From Struthio camelus (Eukaryota; Chordata; Aves; Struthioniformes; Struthionidae), in contig NC_090952.1 of NCBI RefSeq assembly GCF_040807025.1, forward strand, positions 21,821,068 through 21,885,067: a DNA stretch of 64,000 nt. The letters are read 5' to 3'. The notes under the pieces were generated by a model, which searched no databases, was not told the DNA's origin, and saw only the letters and a list, made by a program, of their open reading frames with translations. Below are positions 25,196 through 39,039 of the stretch, in pieces. Within the stretch, counting starts at the first letter, position 1, and every line of letters begins with the position of its first letter. A program made the translations under genes and the position numbers.

Positions 25196-26969
25196 AAGCA
25201 CTTTTTCTCAGATCCTACCAAAAGAATCGGGAAGAAAATAAATCAATTCTCTGGTCATGCCTAAGTGGAGGAAGAGTGGTCCTTGAGAGGTCACTGTGCC
25301 TGCACATCTGCTTCACGTGCTACACACGTCCCAAAGCTGTGCTGAAGTGAAACATCTAGTTTAAATAAGTGCTTTGGCCCAATGGGACCCAAGTCCATGG
25401 TCAGCCCCTGTGCTGTGGTCCATGTGGCCTCAGGAGCTAAGCTGAGAATGGGAAAGCTCAGAGATATTTGTGATTATATAAGACACTTCCTGAACATTTC
25501 TGGAAAGCTGTAGTCCCAAAACAAAGTGAAATCAGGATTTTGACGTGTAGGAAAAATTCTATCTCCATCTATGGGAGAGTCCATGAAATAGCTCTGAAAG
25601 GCCTTCAGCCACTGAGCTGTTTACCTTCAAAGTCTGGAAGCTTCTGGGTTTCTTCCCCAGCTAACTCAGTCCTGCTAATTTGGCACTTCAGCTCTGAGAA
25701 GGGCCAATAGTTGCTGTTCTGCAGGAAGAAGGAGAGCAGCAGCCAGCCAGCAAAAGAGGGAGAGAGGAAACTCCTGGCAATTGCCTTGCCTCCAACAGGC
25801 ACTTTCATGTCTCCTCCTGAACTCTTGCCTACTTGCTTCTCTAAATCACAGCATTGCCACTGCCCGTATAAATGTCTAATCTCATCAAGAACAGCATTGC
25901 ACATTATACGGCATCTAGTTTCATGCAATAATCCTTCCCTGCGCCTCTTCTCCCTCTGCTCATTTTTTATGGAGTTATAATATACTGGATAGTTTCCTGC
26001 CCTGGGAGGAACAAGGACAGCAGCAGATCTGAGGCAGGCAGTGGCAGGACCCTCCAGCAGTCCCTTTGCAACTCACCACCTAACAGATCCTGTGAAAGAC
26101 ACGTAAGGAGGAAGAAAGAGCCTTAATATTGCACTACAGAGCTAATCATCATGGAGAGAAGCCTTTGTGCATTGTGAAGTGCAGGGCAAAGCAGCTCAGC
26201 TCGAGTACAGTCAACAACCCCTTGTTCCGACACAAACAGATGCTCATCACAGAAAGGCAGATGAATGGAGAAAGCTGGAGAAAATGACATAATTAGAGAG
26301 CAGCACCTTTGAATACGAGTGTGCTAAGATAAAACTTGCCCCTGCCCTCCATCCACTTACCAGCAGGTCCCTGGAAATAGTTATGTCTAGTACATGACAA
26401 GAATCTAGTCATTAGCTCTGTATTTGCTGGCCGCCAATGCCTGACCTGCTGAATTCATCTGGCTAAGAGGTTTATTTTCCTCTACTTTATTCCTGACAGT
26501 GTCATCTTTTAAAATGCACGCACTCCTCTGTCCTAGAAGAAGCTTTGCATGGTCCCTCTGAGGACATGAGAAGCTCAGAAAGATTTCCAAGTAAAACAAC
26601 TGAAGTGCACCTTGACTTCTCTCCTGTGGGGACCTGCCTACCCAAGCTGCACACTTCCACAAACACCATACAAGAGCCATCAAAAGATAAAAGCTCTTTT
26701 CTGGCCACCACAAGACCTTCCAGAGGAGCACTTGTCCTAGCCATCAGCTTTGCTGTTGAGCTTCTGAACATCAGAGCTAGCTCCATCCCTGCAGCTTTCT
26801 TCAGCTGCCGTTGGAGATGGCTCTGCGTCCACATGGCTTGCTGGCCACCAAAAGCTGGGCTGCAGCTAAGGCTGCTAATGTGCACGTATCATCACTCTGG
26901 CCAAGAGGAACTTTGTCCCTTGGTACTGGCTGATAGTCACTCTAAGATTTTGTGCTCTGAGTGCCAAAC

Positions 26970-27050
26970 AGGCCGAGTTATTTAGCTCCAGCAATTAAGA
27001 CCTCTGTTTTGACTCCAGAGAGCCACAGTTCAATTCCTGCATATGATTCA
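26970..27050 (+). repeat. tRNA-head-like SINE relic
   Basis: An A-box-like 'tttagctccagcaattaaga', an anticodon-arm-like stem CTCTG...CAGAG and a B-box-like AGTTCAATTCC occur at tRNA-like spacing. The cloverleaf is not intact, so this is a SINE relic and not a tRNA gene. Confidence 0.4.
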
Positions 27051-28289
27051 TCTGGGCTTATGGGTGGATAATGAGAGAGGAAAGTATTTGTGCTCCAAGG
27101 GGCTTTCATTGTTCTCTAGCTCTTTGTATTCAACCCTAACGCTCAGTGGCCACCTGCCTTCCTCCCCAGCCTTTTGAAGAGGAATTCTTTGGTTCTCTTT
27201 GTTGTTCTCCTTGTCCCGCGCTGCCGAGGCAGCTACCAGCCAAGCTCATACCTTAGAAATGTGTCAATAAAGAGGGAAGAATTCAGACTGCCTGGAAAAG
27301 AGAAGCACAGCGGCACAGGGACAGGAGGGAAAAGGACTCCTGCAGGTCACGTTTCTGACAAACTAGGTAGAAGACAAACAGTCCATCTCTCTTGATAAAG
27401 CAAAACAAAATAAAACAAAAACAACGGAGGAAAGCTGTGAAAGTCAGCCTGACACTCATTGTGGGAAGCGTCCGTAAAACACAGGCTCCCCAGTAAATTA
27501 TACAGGAGCTTCTTGATTAGAGAGGCAGCGAGTCTGCCTAATGCATCTTCCCCCACCTCCATCAGTCACTGCACAGCTCGGAGAGAGCTGTGTCTTCCCG
27601 ACACAGCCGAAGCACGGCGGCCGGATGGATGAATGCACGGTGGCTGTGCTCGCCTCCCTCCACATGATCCTGTAAGCTAGAGGAAGCCCTGCCGAGCGCA
27701 ACAAAGGCTGCAGCTGAGAGATGGCTCTGACCTGGAAAGGCGGTGAGACACAAAGTTTTCATGTCAGGTCTTGGAGTAAATTCACAGGATCCCTCAGCAA
27801 CGGCTTCGCCTGTGCAAGACATGCGATAAAATATAACTGGCGGCATGTGTCTGTCGGGCGGGGGGGGTGGTTGCGGTGTTACTTGTGCATCATTTGAAGC
27901 CATTTGTGTCTGTACAAAATTCAGTGCTGCTTCTTTCTGCTGTAAAGATGGCTCCACGAGGCTCCAGAGGCTCCAGCCCCTCTGCCGCCAGGGATAATCC
28001 TTCTGCTGTAATCAAGTGTCTAGTGCCCACGTGCCCCAGCAGGACCCTCCCTGGCCCGCGACCAGCTGCTCAGCCTATGCCACACTCCTCACACGGAAAA
28101 TTCCCAGCAGCGGGTCTGCTTGGCCTTGTAGCGCAGAAGAGCGCAACGACACAACACAAAGAGCGTTGAGCGGAGCGGTGCCCGCAGCCCCCTCTTGGCA
28201 CTAGGCACTGTATGTTTCCATTGAGCAAGACAACCAAAACGGGAAAAGGGGAAACAGAGGCAAAAAGAGCTTGTCTCGTCACACAGGTA

Positions 28290-28770
28290 GTCAGCATCAG
28301 GTGAACCCAGTCCGCGTGGCCTGGATCCCGCCGGCTGTGCTCGCCGCCGGGGTGCACGGTGGCGTGAAGCAGCCTCCGTTCGCTCTGCCCTCCCAGCTGC
28401 AGAGCTGCGTAAGCTGTCCTCCGGGGGAACCGCTTCCCTGCGGTGCTGCGAGGGAGTGAACGCACGGCGACCGGGAGCAGCCGTCTGGGCACGGCCGGGG
28501 AGAGGCTCTCTCGGTTTGCACCAGCCACAAAGAGCCACAGCAAGAAGGGCCTTTGCTGCACGTCGCATGGGCTCCGGTGGATCTGGGAGCCGCCTGGCTT
28601 TCAGGAGCCACCGTCAGCCTGTCCCAGCTGCCAGCGCAGCAAGCATGGCAGGGCTCACCCTCTCATGGGCACGGGCTCCTGCCGTAAGAGGTGCAGAAGG
28701 GGTTTCATGCCGACTCCGAGCTGCCCTGCCAGCACCCCTGCCAGCTTCATGCAGCAGCTCGACCAGCCCC
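28290..28770. other. GC-rich block, no gene recognised
   Basis: Moderately GC-rich with scattered CpGs and overlapping open frames on both strands (up to 166 codons), none with recognisable domains. It is weaker than the other islands, and its promoter status is doubtful. Confidence 0.3.
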
Positions 28771-31700
28771 AAATGCCCCCAGCACCATCCCTCCACTGCA
28801 TAGTGAATATTCCTTCCTCCGTGCAGCTGGGTGCTTCCTGGGTTGCATTATCTATACCTCACCTTTGTACGGGGCCTGATTTCCTCAGAGCCCTGTATAA
28901 AGTGCAGTTAGTGTCTTCCCCCTCCCCTCTCCCCATCAGCTGAAAAGAAGTTGTTCTCCCTCCACCACGGGAAAGCTGAAGCTGGTGGCACTTAAGAGAC
29001 ATGTCCAAAATCCCATGTGGATTCGGGGTCACTCAGCGCTTCCACTCGGCACAAGCCAGATATTTCCGCACTGATCTATGTTTAGGACATAAGGCAAGTC
29101 TCTCCATGGATATAAAAACAAGACACTAAAATAAATAACTATCCATTCAAGTCCACAGACTGTGAATATAGTTAAGGGAATAAATTGCTCCCAGCTACTC
29201 TGAGCCCTTGCAGCCCCAGCCCAGTAACTTGTTTATGCGAATGCCTGCAGGTCAGAGGCTCATTCATTGTGCCTCACCTGATGCATCCAGAAATACCAAC
29301 CCCCTCAGGCTAAAATCACAGAGCTAAATTAACTATGTTAATCAGTTGCACACTTTTCTCCTCCCAAGCCCAGGCAGCACAACTCCCGTTGCCTGCGGAG
29401 ACAGGCTCCACACCGATGGCGCTGCAGCCCTGGCTGGAAGGAAGCGCTATCTCTGGGGGAAACATGAAGGCTGGCTTCTCCTTCCCGGGTCTGCAGCTGG
29501 CTTTGCAATGCGACTCTTACAGCCCGTTCTCACACTGGAAAGTCGGTATAGGTGTTATACTGCTGCGAGAGAAAACTATTACTAGGAAGCTGCTTTACAT
29601 TCAAAGAAGTGTTTCCATACAAAAAGGCATACAAAAGCTGGTCTAAAACAGCTACTTCTTGTTGTAGCCCCAACCTAGCAGAAGTGTAATATTTTCCAAT
29701 TATATAGCACAGATTTGGCATGACTCTCCAGTGTCGGCCAGGCCTAAGTTAGTTCTTACCTCCTCCTGGCCCTCACTTTATCCTGCACGGGAGGATTTGT
29801 ACGCGCCAAAGAGCCTTGGAGTGGCTTTGCAGAAAAGTGCCAAAGAAGGGCAAGGCATTCAGTGAAGATGAGTCCTGGGCCCAAAAGCGCAGGCATTAGT
29901 TACACTCATGTTTTGCTTTCTTGGGGCTGCTGGGGCTGCCAGCAAGGAGGTGACCGACATGCTGCTCTGTGGCTCCAAGCCCATTTGCCACCCCTCGTCC
30001 TGCCCTTTGCAGGCACCCAGGGACAGTGGGCAGGATGGGCTCCAGCCCAGCAGAGCACTGTGAGACAGCTGCAACCTCAGGCCAGGGAGGAGGAGGCCTG
30101 GGGAAAGCATGGTCTCTGCTTGCTCAGCCTGCCGGACACGGGGGTGTTTGCTTCTCTTTGCCCCAGAACCGCAGCTCCCAGCCCAGCAGGCGCGTGCCAG
30201 CTCCGCGACCGCCCCTCGTGCATGCTGAGGCCAGCGAGGGCTGCTGCCTGCCCCACACAGCCCCTGGCGCTCTGCCTTGACCGGGGAGCAAGCTGGGGCC
30301 ACGGGCCGGTCAGGGCCTGAAGGAGAGATGCAGATTGTCCACGGCCTTGGCCAGGAGAGGAACCAGAGGCCTTGGCCAGAGCAGGACCTAGCCGCTGGGG
30401 ACAGGAAGGACGCAAAGTCCAACTGCCCTCAAGGCTTTTGGCATGCGCTTCCCACCATCGCTAGTAGTGACACAGCTGCAGTGGTGGGAATTTGTTTGCA
30501 GAAATTCCCCGGTGTCAGCAAGGCTACATAAAGAGGGGGGAGGCTGCGCTAACAGCTCTGAAGCCACAGGGCCTCTCCCTCAGCCAAACCCCCATCTGAT
30601 TAGCACGTACTTGTTTTTCCTGTTCCCACACTGTTAGCATATTATCCTTTGCACCATATCCCAGGGACTCATTAAGCAGCTCGGATTTGCTAGCACTCTA
30701 ACCCTATTCAAACCAGGGAGCTGCTGCACAAAGAAACAGGAGTAAAATCCAAACACCCTTTCACCATCCGCCTGGGCGCTTGGCTGTGCTTGATCAAAGC
30801 GTTTCCAAAGACTGAGGAGCTGCTCTCAATGAGAACAGTGCAGACAGCTTATCGGGGGAGGCCTGATGCAGTGGAAAACATTCATGGGGTTTAGCCCAAT
30901 TTCCTCAGGAAATGAGGCTTGTTGAGTCACAACTATTAGTCACAGTGCCTAATAAATTCTGAACCTTTTGGACAATTTCAGACAAAATTGACAAAAAGGG
31001 AGTCCTCAAGGTGTCAGGTTCCTATGAGTTTCGTGAAAATATGCCACCAGGCAAAGGAGGAGCGCTCCCGGGACGCCGACGGGGAAGGCTGCAGAGAACC
31101 TGCGCTGAAGGTGGGCATGGGAAGCAGCCTTCACCGCTCCCGCTGCTCCCGGGCCTCCCGGCTCCAGCGTGACTGGAGCAACCCAGATCCTGAACCCCCA
31201 AGGGGAAAACCGCCTGAGTAAAACACCTGCAGTCTAAATTACCTCTGCAGAGCATCCGCGGGGATCTGTAACGCCAGGATGGGACACATCTCACTAGAGG
31301 GGCAGTCAACAGGAGCAGTCAGTGCAGGAGTTCACTTCTGCTCCAGCCATAGTTTGCTGATTTATGTTTAAAACACAGACAATTAAATTACATGGGAGCT
31401 GATGCTGCTTAATGCATAAAGGCGCTGAAATGCCAGGCCTCATCAGGTTGCCATGTAAATCACCATAGTTAACTGGGTAACAGAGAGCACAAAATAACAT
31501 GGGCTGAGCATGCATCACCCACAACTCCCTGGCAGCAGCAGAGCAAAGAGGCGTTACGTGAGGATGAGCAGGGCTGAAGGGGAGCAGCACCATCAGCAGC
31601 ACGGCCAGGTTCAGGCTGCCACGCAGGGCCCGGGGATCTCGGCTGACCCACGTGTGTTTGGTGTTGTGCTCCCAATCGGATGGGGAGAGCCCGTCTCCAG

Positions 31701-34700
31701 CAATTTCCCCACTGAGCAGTTCCGGTTCCAGGGAATTAAAATCAATACAAATGATGGAATAAGAAGAAGAGAAGAAGGGCAGATGAATGAGAAAGAAATA
31801 GCAAAACTAGGAAAATAGCACCAGGACGAGATGGCTGGACAGTGACTGAGAGGCAGGAAGGGAAGCACGGGGCAGAGAGACCTTCTGGCTCAGGGTAGGC
31901 TCCCGGCAGACGCTCTGGTTTGTGCACCCAACCTGCACTCATGCTGCTGAGAGACAGGCAACTCCCTGTGGGACAAATGTGAGAACTTAGGGTGCTGACC
32001 ACCTTCACCCTCGCCCCATGGCACCCCGCCCTGTCTCCAACTCCAGCACTGACGCTGGTCTGGCATCTGGGCCAAGCAGCTGCGCCAGCAGAAAAGCTGA
32101 CCCTGCAGAATACCAAAGTGGTTCGTTGCCCCTGGCTTGACCCCCCCGAGCTGCCCCAGCACAGAGTTAAGCGAGTGCTGGCACGCAGGCAAGGAGGAAA
32201 AGCCATCCTTTCCCAGGAACTGGCTCCCCATCGCTGCCGAGGAAGCAGCCCTTCTGTAATTCGAAATAAGGCAAAGCATGTTCAGTCTTTAAGACTTTAA
32301 CAAAGACCAAATCAGTAGCCTGGAAAAATACCACTTATCACTGTGGGAGTGCACACAGCAAAGGGGACACCCCAAGGGAGCGTGGGGGAGGATTTAACCC
32401 TTTCGGCTCCTGAAGCCTGAGTACTTGCCTCCGCAACCTGATCCTTCTTTTAATACTGTTCCTCTTGCTTGGTTTTGTGCACCTGAGCACACAGCTGTGT
32501 GCAGCAGTCAGAAGTAGTGGTGGGGGAGGAGGTAGCTGAAAGACCCCAGTGCTGGTGACAGCGTGTGCAGAGAGGTTATAGCTGGCTGGAGGCAGCCAGC
32601 CTGGTCCCTGCCCCAGCCAGCGCCGGGGGCTCAGGGCCACGCTGGGATCAGGGCTCTCTGGAGCCACTGCAGGATGGGGGACTGCAAGCCCCTGACCTCA
32701 CCCCCAGCTCCAGTAAGCCATTTAATAGCGTATCTTCACATTAGGGACACAGCAGATATTGAACTGACAAAAGCAGTCACTAGAGCCAGCCAAAAGGCTG
32801 GGAAGTGATAGAGCAGACTGTTGTCCACACTGTTAATAGCATGAGGACCCCTTAAAAATCATCATCCACCCCTGCCAGGATTTAACTCCTAAAGGCAGAT
32901 GCTTGCTTCTCTCCAGGATTGAGCCCAGGAGCAGAAGGACATGTCTGCTGTGTCGCGTGGTATGCAGGGGAGCCCAGGAGAAAAACAAGTGAGCTGAACT
33001 GGTGCTGTAGATGCTTCCCAAGCCAGGAAGTGCTGCCTGTGCAGCAAAAGCGGTGATGGTAAAGGGAAACGAGGGACAACCCTCTCATACCAGGGTGAGG
33101 AGGGAGTGACTGCCGGAGACCCTTCTGGATGAGGCCATCCCTCGAGAAAGGTTGGAGAAGAGCATCTGCAGATGTGACAAAGCACTGAATGCTGTCTTTG
33201 ATGCACAGGGCGGAAGCTACCAAATGAGCTGATGTAAAGCTTTGCTTCGCTTGCCCTTTCTTAACACTTCCATTTCTGAGCACAGGACTTTTGCTGCTCA
33301 TTAATTAACCCATTCTGAAGAAAAAGCTTTTGCTGTGATATATCATGAAAAATGAGATGTGTGCAGAGGGTGGGAAGGCATGGGAGACAACGGGAGCAAC
33401 TACTCTCACAAGGTTTTCTCAGCAGAAGCGAGGGAACGTACGGAGCATTGGGGATTTCACGGGAAACATTAGCACTGTCAAAGGTCACCCATCTCTGCGA
33501 GAGCGCCACAATTCAAACAAACAGCCCTTGCAAGCCAATTAGCAGCAAATGTGACAGATCTGGATTTTATTTATGTAGCATCTAGCAAACAAACCCAGAT
33601 TTCAGCACCATCTAACATGGACGCATAGGCTGGCAAGGCCACGCACCAGGTTCATCTTGTGGCTGCTCCGTGTTTTTAATCCCCATGGAGGTGTCAGGTC
33701 TTTTGCAGCACTGCGCACTGTAGCAGCAAAGGGGCTAAGAACACGCTGCAAATTACCGCCAGTGCCATGATCATAGTCTCAACTGATTCTTGGGCGTATG
33801 AAATTATCAGGCAGGAAATTTTAGCTGAAGAAAAGGAATCTCTTTTCTCACACAGAATGCAATTATATGGTACAGTTTATTATCACCAGATGTTGTGGTA
33901 GCCAAGAGCACAAGCTGCTTCAAAAGAGGCTAGAAATATGAATGGGGCAGCAGATCCATCTCTGGCTACTGAGCTCAGTGGCCTGGCTGCAATCTCTGGC
34001 TCGGGACGTCCCTGTGCCTCTCCCTGCTGGAAGCTGGGAACCTCTGCCATGGGAAAGTTCACGCTGCACATCTCTCATTTCTGAGACCTTTTCCTTAGCA
34101 TCTGCTGCTGGCCAGTGTTGGAGACAGAGTGGAGAGCGTGAGTTGTGAGCTGCTCCGGCCCGGCACAGCCATGCTCAGGCTTTTCTTACTGGGGAGATGG
34201 GGGATGATAAAGAAGAAACCAAGAGTAAACTGCACTCCGGTGGGTGCATTGCAGTGAACTGGCTGTGTGCTGGCAGGCAGACATTGGAGTAAGCGAGGGT
34301 TTAGATCCAGGCATCAGTCAAGCTCTCCTGGCTGGGGGTAACTACCTTCAGAGGACTTGGAGTTTTTTTTGAAATCAGCATAATATGCAACAAGTTAGTC
34401 CATCCTCATGTCTCAGACCATGGGCTAGAAAGCGTGCATGCTTGTCTGAGGCTCTGTGGCAGACCTTAGGGATGAATTTCACGGCATTGGGCTCTGTGTG
34501 CCTCGGCTGGACTCGCATTGCTGAGGCCTGAAACCTGGCACTCCATCCCTCCCAGCAGAGCAGAGCAAGACCCCATCCCTGATGGCCTGGCTAGGGCCTT
34601 TCTCCTCTGCACTCCACACAGTAAAGCTTGACCTGGACTGCAAGATGAACCAATGCCCCACATTCAAACTCTTCCACACCTGAGGGCAAGGAAAATTGTT

Positions 34701-35176
34701 AAATCCTCTTTTTCACAAATTTAAATCTAACGTGCTGCTCCTTTGTCCACATTGCAAGTTGTTCAGAAGAAAAAGCACATGGTGCTGTTGGATTAATCAC
34801 TGCCACTCACTGGTGCGGTTCACACACATATCAGCCCAGCAGGAAGTAGTACTGAGTTTTGTCAGTGTAGAAGTACTTTTCAAATATACATATAACAAAC
34901 CTAACATCAAAGATCCTGAAAGAGAAACTTCTTTCAGATGATATCCCAGGCTCAGCCTCTATAGAGCACAAACAGAAGGGATGAATGATGCTGGAAACAA
35001 CAAAGAGAAGCAAATTGTCTCCTCTGGATGAACTCAAGCTTAAAATCTAAAAAAGGAACTTGTCTTGCTTTTGTCTCTGCTGAAAATCCACCTCCTGCTT
35101 GGGCAATACGCTGTTGTTCAGGAGGCAAGAGGCAGCCAGAGAGCTGCACTGAAGCATGGTCAAGCTCTACTTACAA

Positions 35177-35187
35177 CCCCCCCCCCC
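35177..35187 (+). repeat. C11 homopolymer
   Basis: Eleven consecutive C residues; likely unstable in replication and sequencing. Confidence 0.9.
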
Positions 35188-35284
35188 AAATCTCCAGAGA
35201 AACAATAGAAAGTGAACATTTGCTTTGATCAGCCTATCCAAAACTCCATCATATTAATGTAATATGCTAACTAATAGTAATAGT

Positions 35285-35430
35285 AATATTTTACATTTCT
35301 GAGGTGCTTTTTATCCAACAATCTCCAGACAACTCTACCAACACTCCTTCACAGATTCCTCCCTGAGACGCAAGGTAAGTAAGGGTCTCATCTCTTCCTT
35401 CTAGACGATTAAATGGAGGAAGAGGTGATA
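35285..35430 (-). repeat. MIR-like SINE relic
   Basis: 'tctgaggtgctttttatcca', 'caatctccagacaactctac' and 'gacgcaaggtaagtaagggt' follow the antisense order of MIR1-type amniote SINEs. The GTAAGT word here is a MIR-derived donor-like site, not evidence of an exon. Confidence 0.45.
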
Positions 35431-36719
35431 TGAGCCCCGAACTGCACCAGAGATTGTACGGAGTCTGTCAGGAGCCTCACAGCGGAAAGAGAAAGGTGCA
35501 GACACCTTTGCAGGAAGGTTCTCAGACACCACAGTGCACACGGGAAGAGACAGGCGGTGGGCGAGCTGAGGGTCCTTGTGAAGGCGGGCAGCGGCGGAGG
35601 TGTGCCCCACGCAAACCCCAGCAGGTACTTGCCTCCCAGGGAGCCCTCCAGCAGTTCAAATAGAGAAATGTGTCAGGTAACCCTCTTGTCCTATCAGAGC
35701 TAGCCAAAGTAGCTCAGATTTCAAATACTCGCTGCAAACCAGTTATGTGCCATTTATGGTGTGGCTGATGTGGCACAGCCTCACTCTGATAGAGGCTCTC
35801 CAATAGGGACCACGTCTCCTTTTCTCTCAGAGCACCTGCACCTCCACCAGTACCGCAGGAGTACAGGCAACATCCCCCTTTACAAGGCAGCTGCGAGCCT
35901 GGGCCTTGAAACATGGAGCAACACCCAGCAACGATATGTCACTTAAGGAGAGGCATCCCCAGCCATTATATAAATTGCTGATTCTTCATTTAACAAGTTA
36001 GCATTAATATTTATTGCAGTATGTTCACAATTGTAAAGATCTTCATTTAAAATGTTTTGTGCCTCACACCCTGTCAGCAGGGAAAGCACTATGAGGCAGA
36101 AAACAGGCTTGCCGGCTCTAATGCAAAGTGATGGCTCTGACTTCAGTAGGGAAGCCTATTTCCAGCAGGAACATCTGCTCTCAGTGTGGTAACTGGGTAC
36201 CTAATCGAGAAGGCTGGTAGCAGATGGAACGGGAAAGTTTCTCCTTCTCTTGCTGCAGAGCTGCAGAGACCAAGGTTCACCACCTTACCAGATTGCTTGC
36301 TGGGTGGTGCAGTCATCCCTGTTTGGATCTCTGTGCTTTCTTATCTTCTTATTCCAAAGCAAGCAGGGGGGGAAAGTGCTTTAATTGTTCTAACCAGCAA
36401 GAGCAACCCAAATTTAGATCTGGTGCCAGAAGACATGCTGCTGGTGGTGACGCAGTTTTCAATCTCTTGTATGCCTGTGGAATCACAGCTCGTCTGCTGT
36501 GAAGAGGTTTGCGTGGTCTGAATCACAGACATCAGATAGCAGAAAAGGTGATAACTGTCTACAAGTCGGGAGAAGGAAGGAGGAGAGGGGACTGGTTGAG
36601 AGGAACCAGGCAAGGGAAAGGTGAGAGTACAGTGAAGCAAAATAAAGATTAAGGTGGAAAAGTGAGAACAACTTAATGCTAAGATCTGTTAAACCTTCCT
36701 CTTGCAAAGCCTTATGCAG

Positions 36720-36819
36720 GTGCTTAACTTTGCAGACTGTGAGTAATCCAATTAAAGTTGCTAAATCCTGCAGAGACTTAAATTCGGGGGAATTAATGAT
36801 AGCGCGCAAAGTTAAGCAC
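36720..36819. mobile_element. Inverted-repeat element relic (14-bp perfect arms, 100 bp span)
   Basis: GTGCTTAACTTTGC at 36,720-36,733 is exactly the reverse complement of GCAAAGTTAAGCAC at 36,806-36,819. The arms and the internal 'gtgagtaatccaatt' resemble a palindromic dispersed repeat of sauropsid genomes whose core is CCCATTGAAGTCAATGGG. It has no coding capacity and no convincing target-site duplication. Best read as a decayed MITE-like or other palindromic repeat. Confidence 0.5.
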
Positions 36820-36989
36820 ACGCTTACTGGGTGAAATAGTGTAAAATAGTCTCCTTTGGAGAGGAAACTTCGTGACTCGGAACTTTTAGATGTGGAAAAA
36901 ACACCATCAAATGTATCAAGAAATAATCTTACACTGGGTTGGAAGAAGTGTTTGATGTGACCTAAAAGTCTCTTCCATCTCTGACTTTT

Positions 36990-37200
36990 ATTAGTCTGTG
37001 ACAAGACTTAAAAGGTCATCTAGTCCACCCCTTTGCTAACGCAGGATTATTCCCAACAGCACAGAGCCTGTTACTTTGTCTAGTCCAGTTTTAAATGAAA
37101 AACCCTGCAAAATTTCCTCTTACCAAGGACCGTTATCCTTCCAATTCTAATGTGTTTCTTTTTGTCAATAGTTCTGTCAGTATAATGAAATCCTTACTGT
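36990..37200 (-). mobile_element. CR1-type LINE 3' fragment, decayed
   Basis: 'aaaggtcatctagtccaccc', then 'gcaggattattcccaacagc', then 'gtctagtccagttttaaatg' follow the antisense layout of an old CR1 3' end. No reverse transcriptase frame remains. Confidence 0.65.
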
Positions 37201-37684
37201 GCTAAATTGCTAAAAAAGATCTAAAAGTTGAATCTCCTTCTAATATGACATGAAAGTGCTGGTATAAAAATAGGATTGTATTAGCGATTCTCCACTGTAT
37301 TGTATTAACATCCTATTTCACTTAAGAGAGGCAGGACTGAATTATCTGCGGATTCTTCCAGCCACTACTTTTACAAAGCTGTGTATTTGGGGTTCAGGGC
37401 TGCATGACTTCCCATTAAAGCAATATCATAAAATCCTATGAGGCATGCAAAATGCTGAGGTAGGAGTTTAGGGCATGTGCCAAGCACCGAGCCTGACACC
37501 GCTCTTCCTTGCACCCAAGCAGACTCAGCGAGGCTGCCAGGGGAGCTCAGGCCAAGACGTGCGAGGGGCAACTGCATTTGGGAGGTCTATGCCCCTTGGT
37601 GATGGACAGACCTCAGTGATGGATAGCATGACACGGGGCAGAGTCTGTGCCCAGGGGATTTAAGAAGGAGAGAGGTTAAATCAT

Positions 37685-37830
37685 TAGTCTGGGAGGTGGC
37701 AGGTCTTGCCTCTGCCACCGACTGTGTTTGCAATCCTGGCAGAGCTACTCCCCACTTTATCCCTCACGCTTTCCATCAGAAAAGAAGAGGATAATAGTCC
37801 TTTGTTCGTCACAGGGTTTGTCCTTCCTGT
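37685..37830 (+). repeat. MIR-like SINE relic
   Basis: 'cctctgccaccgactgtgtt', 'ccatcagaaaagaagaggat' and 'gtcacagggtttgt' follow the sense order of a MIR element from its body to the 3' core. Confidence 0.55.
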
Positions 37831-39039
37831 CTGTTAAAGCTGTAACTTCATTGCAGATGGACTGTCCCTTTGTAGCACCTATACACAAAGGCAAGCACAG
37901 CTGGCTCCTTTGCTGATGTCAGGGCCCCAAAGCGTTACTGTAACAGAAACAAGCAGAGTTGAAATCACGCCTTTCCCTTGTACCCTTTGTGCACTATCGG
38001 CAACAGCATTCCTCCTCTTGAATGCTACCCAGCACTGCTCCTGGCCCCTGGCAGCAGAGTGGCCAGGGAGAGGAGCCGGAAGGCAGACGGGCAAGATTAG
38101 AGGCCCCAAGGGTAGAGGAAAGTACAGCCAAACCTCTTCTTGATCAAGTGGTTCACCTCCTCATTTCTGGCCAGCCAGAGAAGGTAGACCACAAGGGAAA
38201 GATGAAAAGCATGTGCTAAGGAAAAGCAAGACTTAAATGTCCGGCGTGGAACTGAGGAATGGAGATGGGGCAGGGAAGGGGGTTCCTGGTCCTCCCTTTG
38301 CCAGAAGAGAGCCCTGGGCCGACACAAGGGCAGGACAGTGGCTGGAAAGAGCTGGCAGCAGAGACTGAACGACCAGAATAAAGTAGAAATGGCCATCTCT
38401 AGGCAATTTTGAGGGCGCTTCTACAAATTCAACTCCCAAGAGAAGGACTGAAGCTCAAAGCACACTTACAGGAACAAAGCTCCTGGGAACTTCAGATCAG
38501 CCAAGGGCACAAAGAAATGGTCAACGGGTTTGGGACTGGCACCCAAGAAAGTGCCTCAGCAGGGAGCTCAGTCCAGCTCAGTCCAGGACAAGTAGAGCCC
38601 GAGTAAGCAGAAAACAGGCCTTGTTCTGAGCTGTCCCGGCTGCCGTCAGTACCACAGCTCATGACAGTTACTGCAAAGCGTTTGCCTGCTGCTAGATGGC
38701 AAGTACAAGCCCTTCCTAATTGCAAACAAGTATTTAAATAAGAAACTTTACACAGCCCACCCCATCAGAATTTACCCGAGATTAATACATTTTTGACAAT
38801 AAAATCCCACACTGAATTAACTCCAGTTCTGCTAAAAAATAAGTGTGGATTCTTTGAAGGTCCCTGAGCTTCAGCGAAGCTGTCCTTAGCATCACATTTA
38901 CCAGGAAGCTGGAAAACCAGTTTCATCTTGTTTTAGCTCTGTTCTAGTCACCATTCCCAGCATGTTCTGCGGGCATGCCCTCCCCGGAATTTACAGGGGC
39001 TTATTGTTCCAGCACATGCTCCGCTCCCTCTTACTATTC

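Larger units (their letters stand above)
18830..28289. other. Gene-free region
   Basis: Intergenic DNA holding one CR1 fragment, one G-quadruplex motif, two short hairpins and a tRNA-head SINE relic. No coding exon is recognised. An AT-rich segment at 24,720-24,900 is free of recognisable repeats but cannot be interpreted further. Confidence 0.55.

Noticed and set aside
26970..27050. tRNA gene
   Set aside because: A- and B-box-like words and one stem are present, but the acceptor and D/T arms do not close into a cloverleaf; called a SINE relic instead.
33545..33615. Additional MIR-like fragment ('ttatttatgtagcatctagc')
   Set aside because: Only one short word resembles the family; flanking sequence does not continue the match.
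35372..35378. Consensus splice donor AAG|GTAAGT
   Set aside because: It lies within a MIR-like relic whose antisense consensus contains this word, so it is not independent evidence for an exon.
36483..37004. 173-codon minus-strand open frame
   Set aside because: It runs through the inverted-repeat element at 36.7 kb and up to the CR1 fragment, and shows no domain; a chance frame in repeat-derived DNA.
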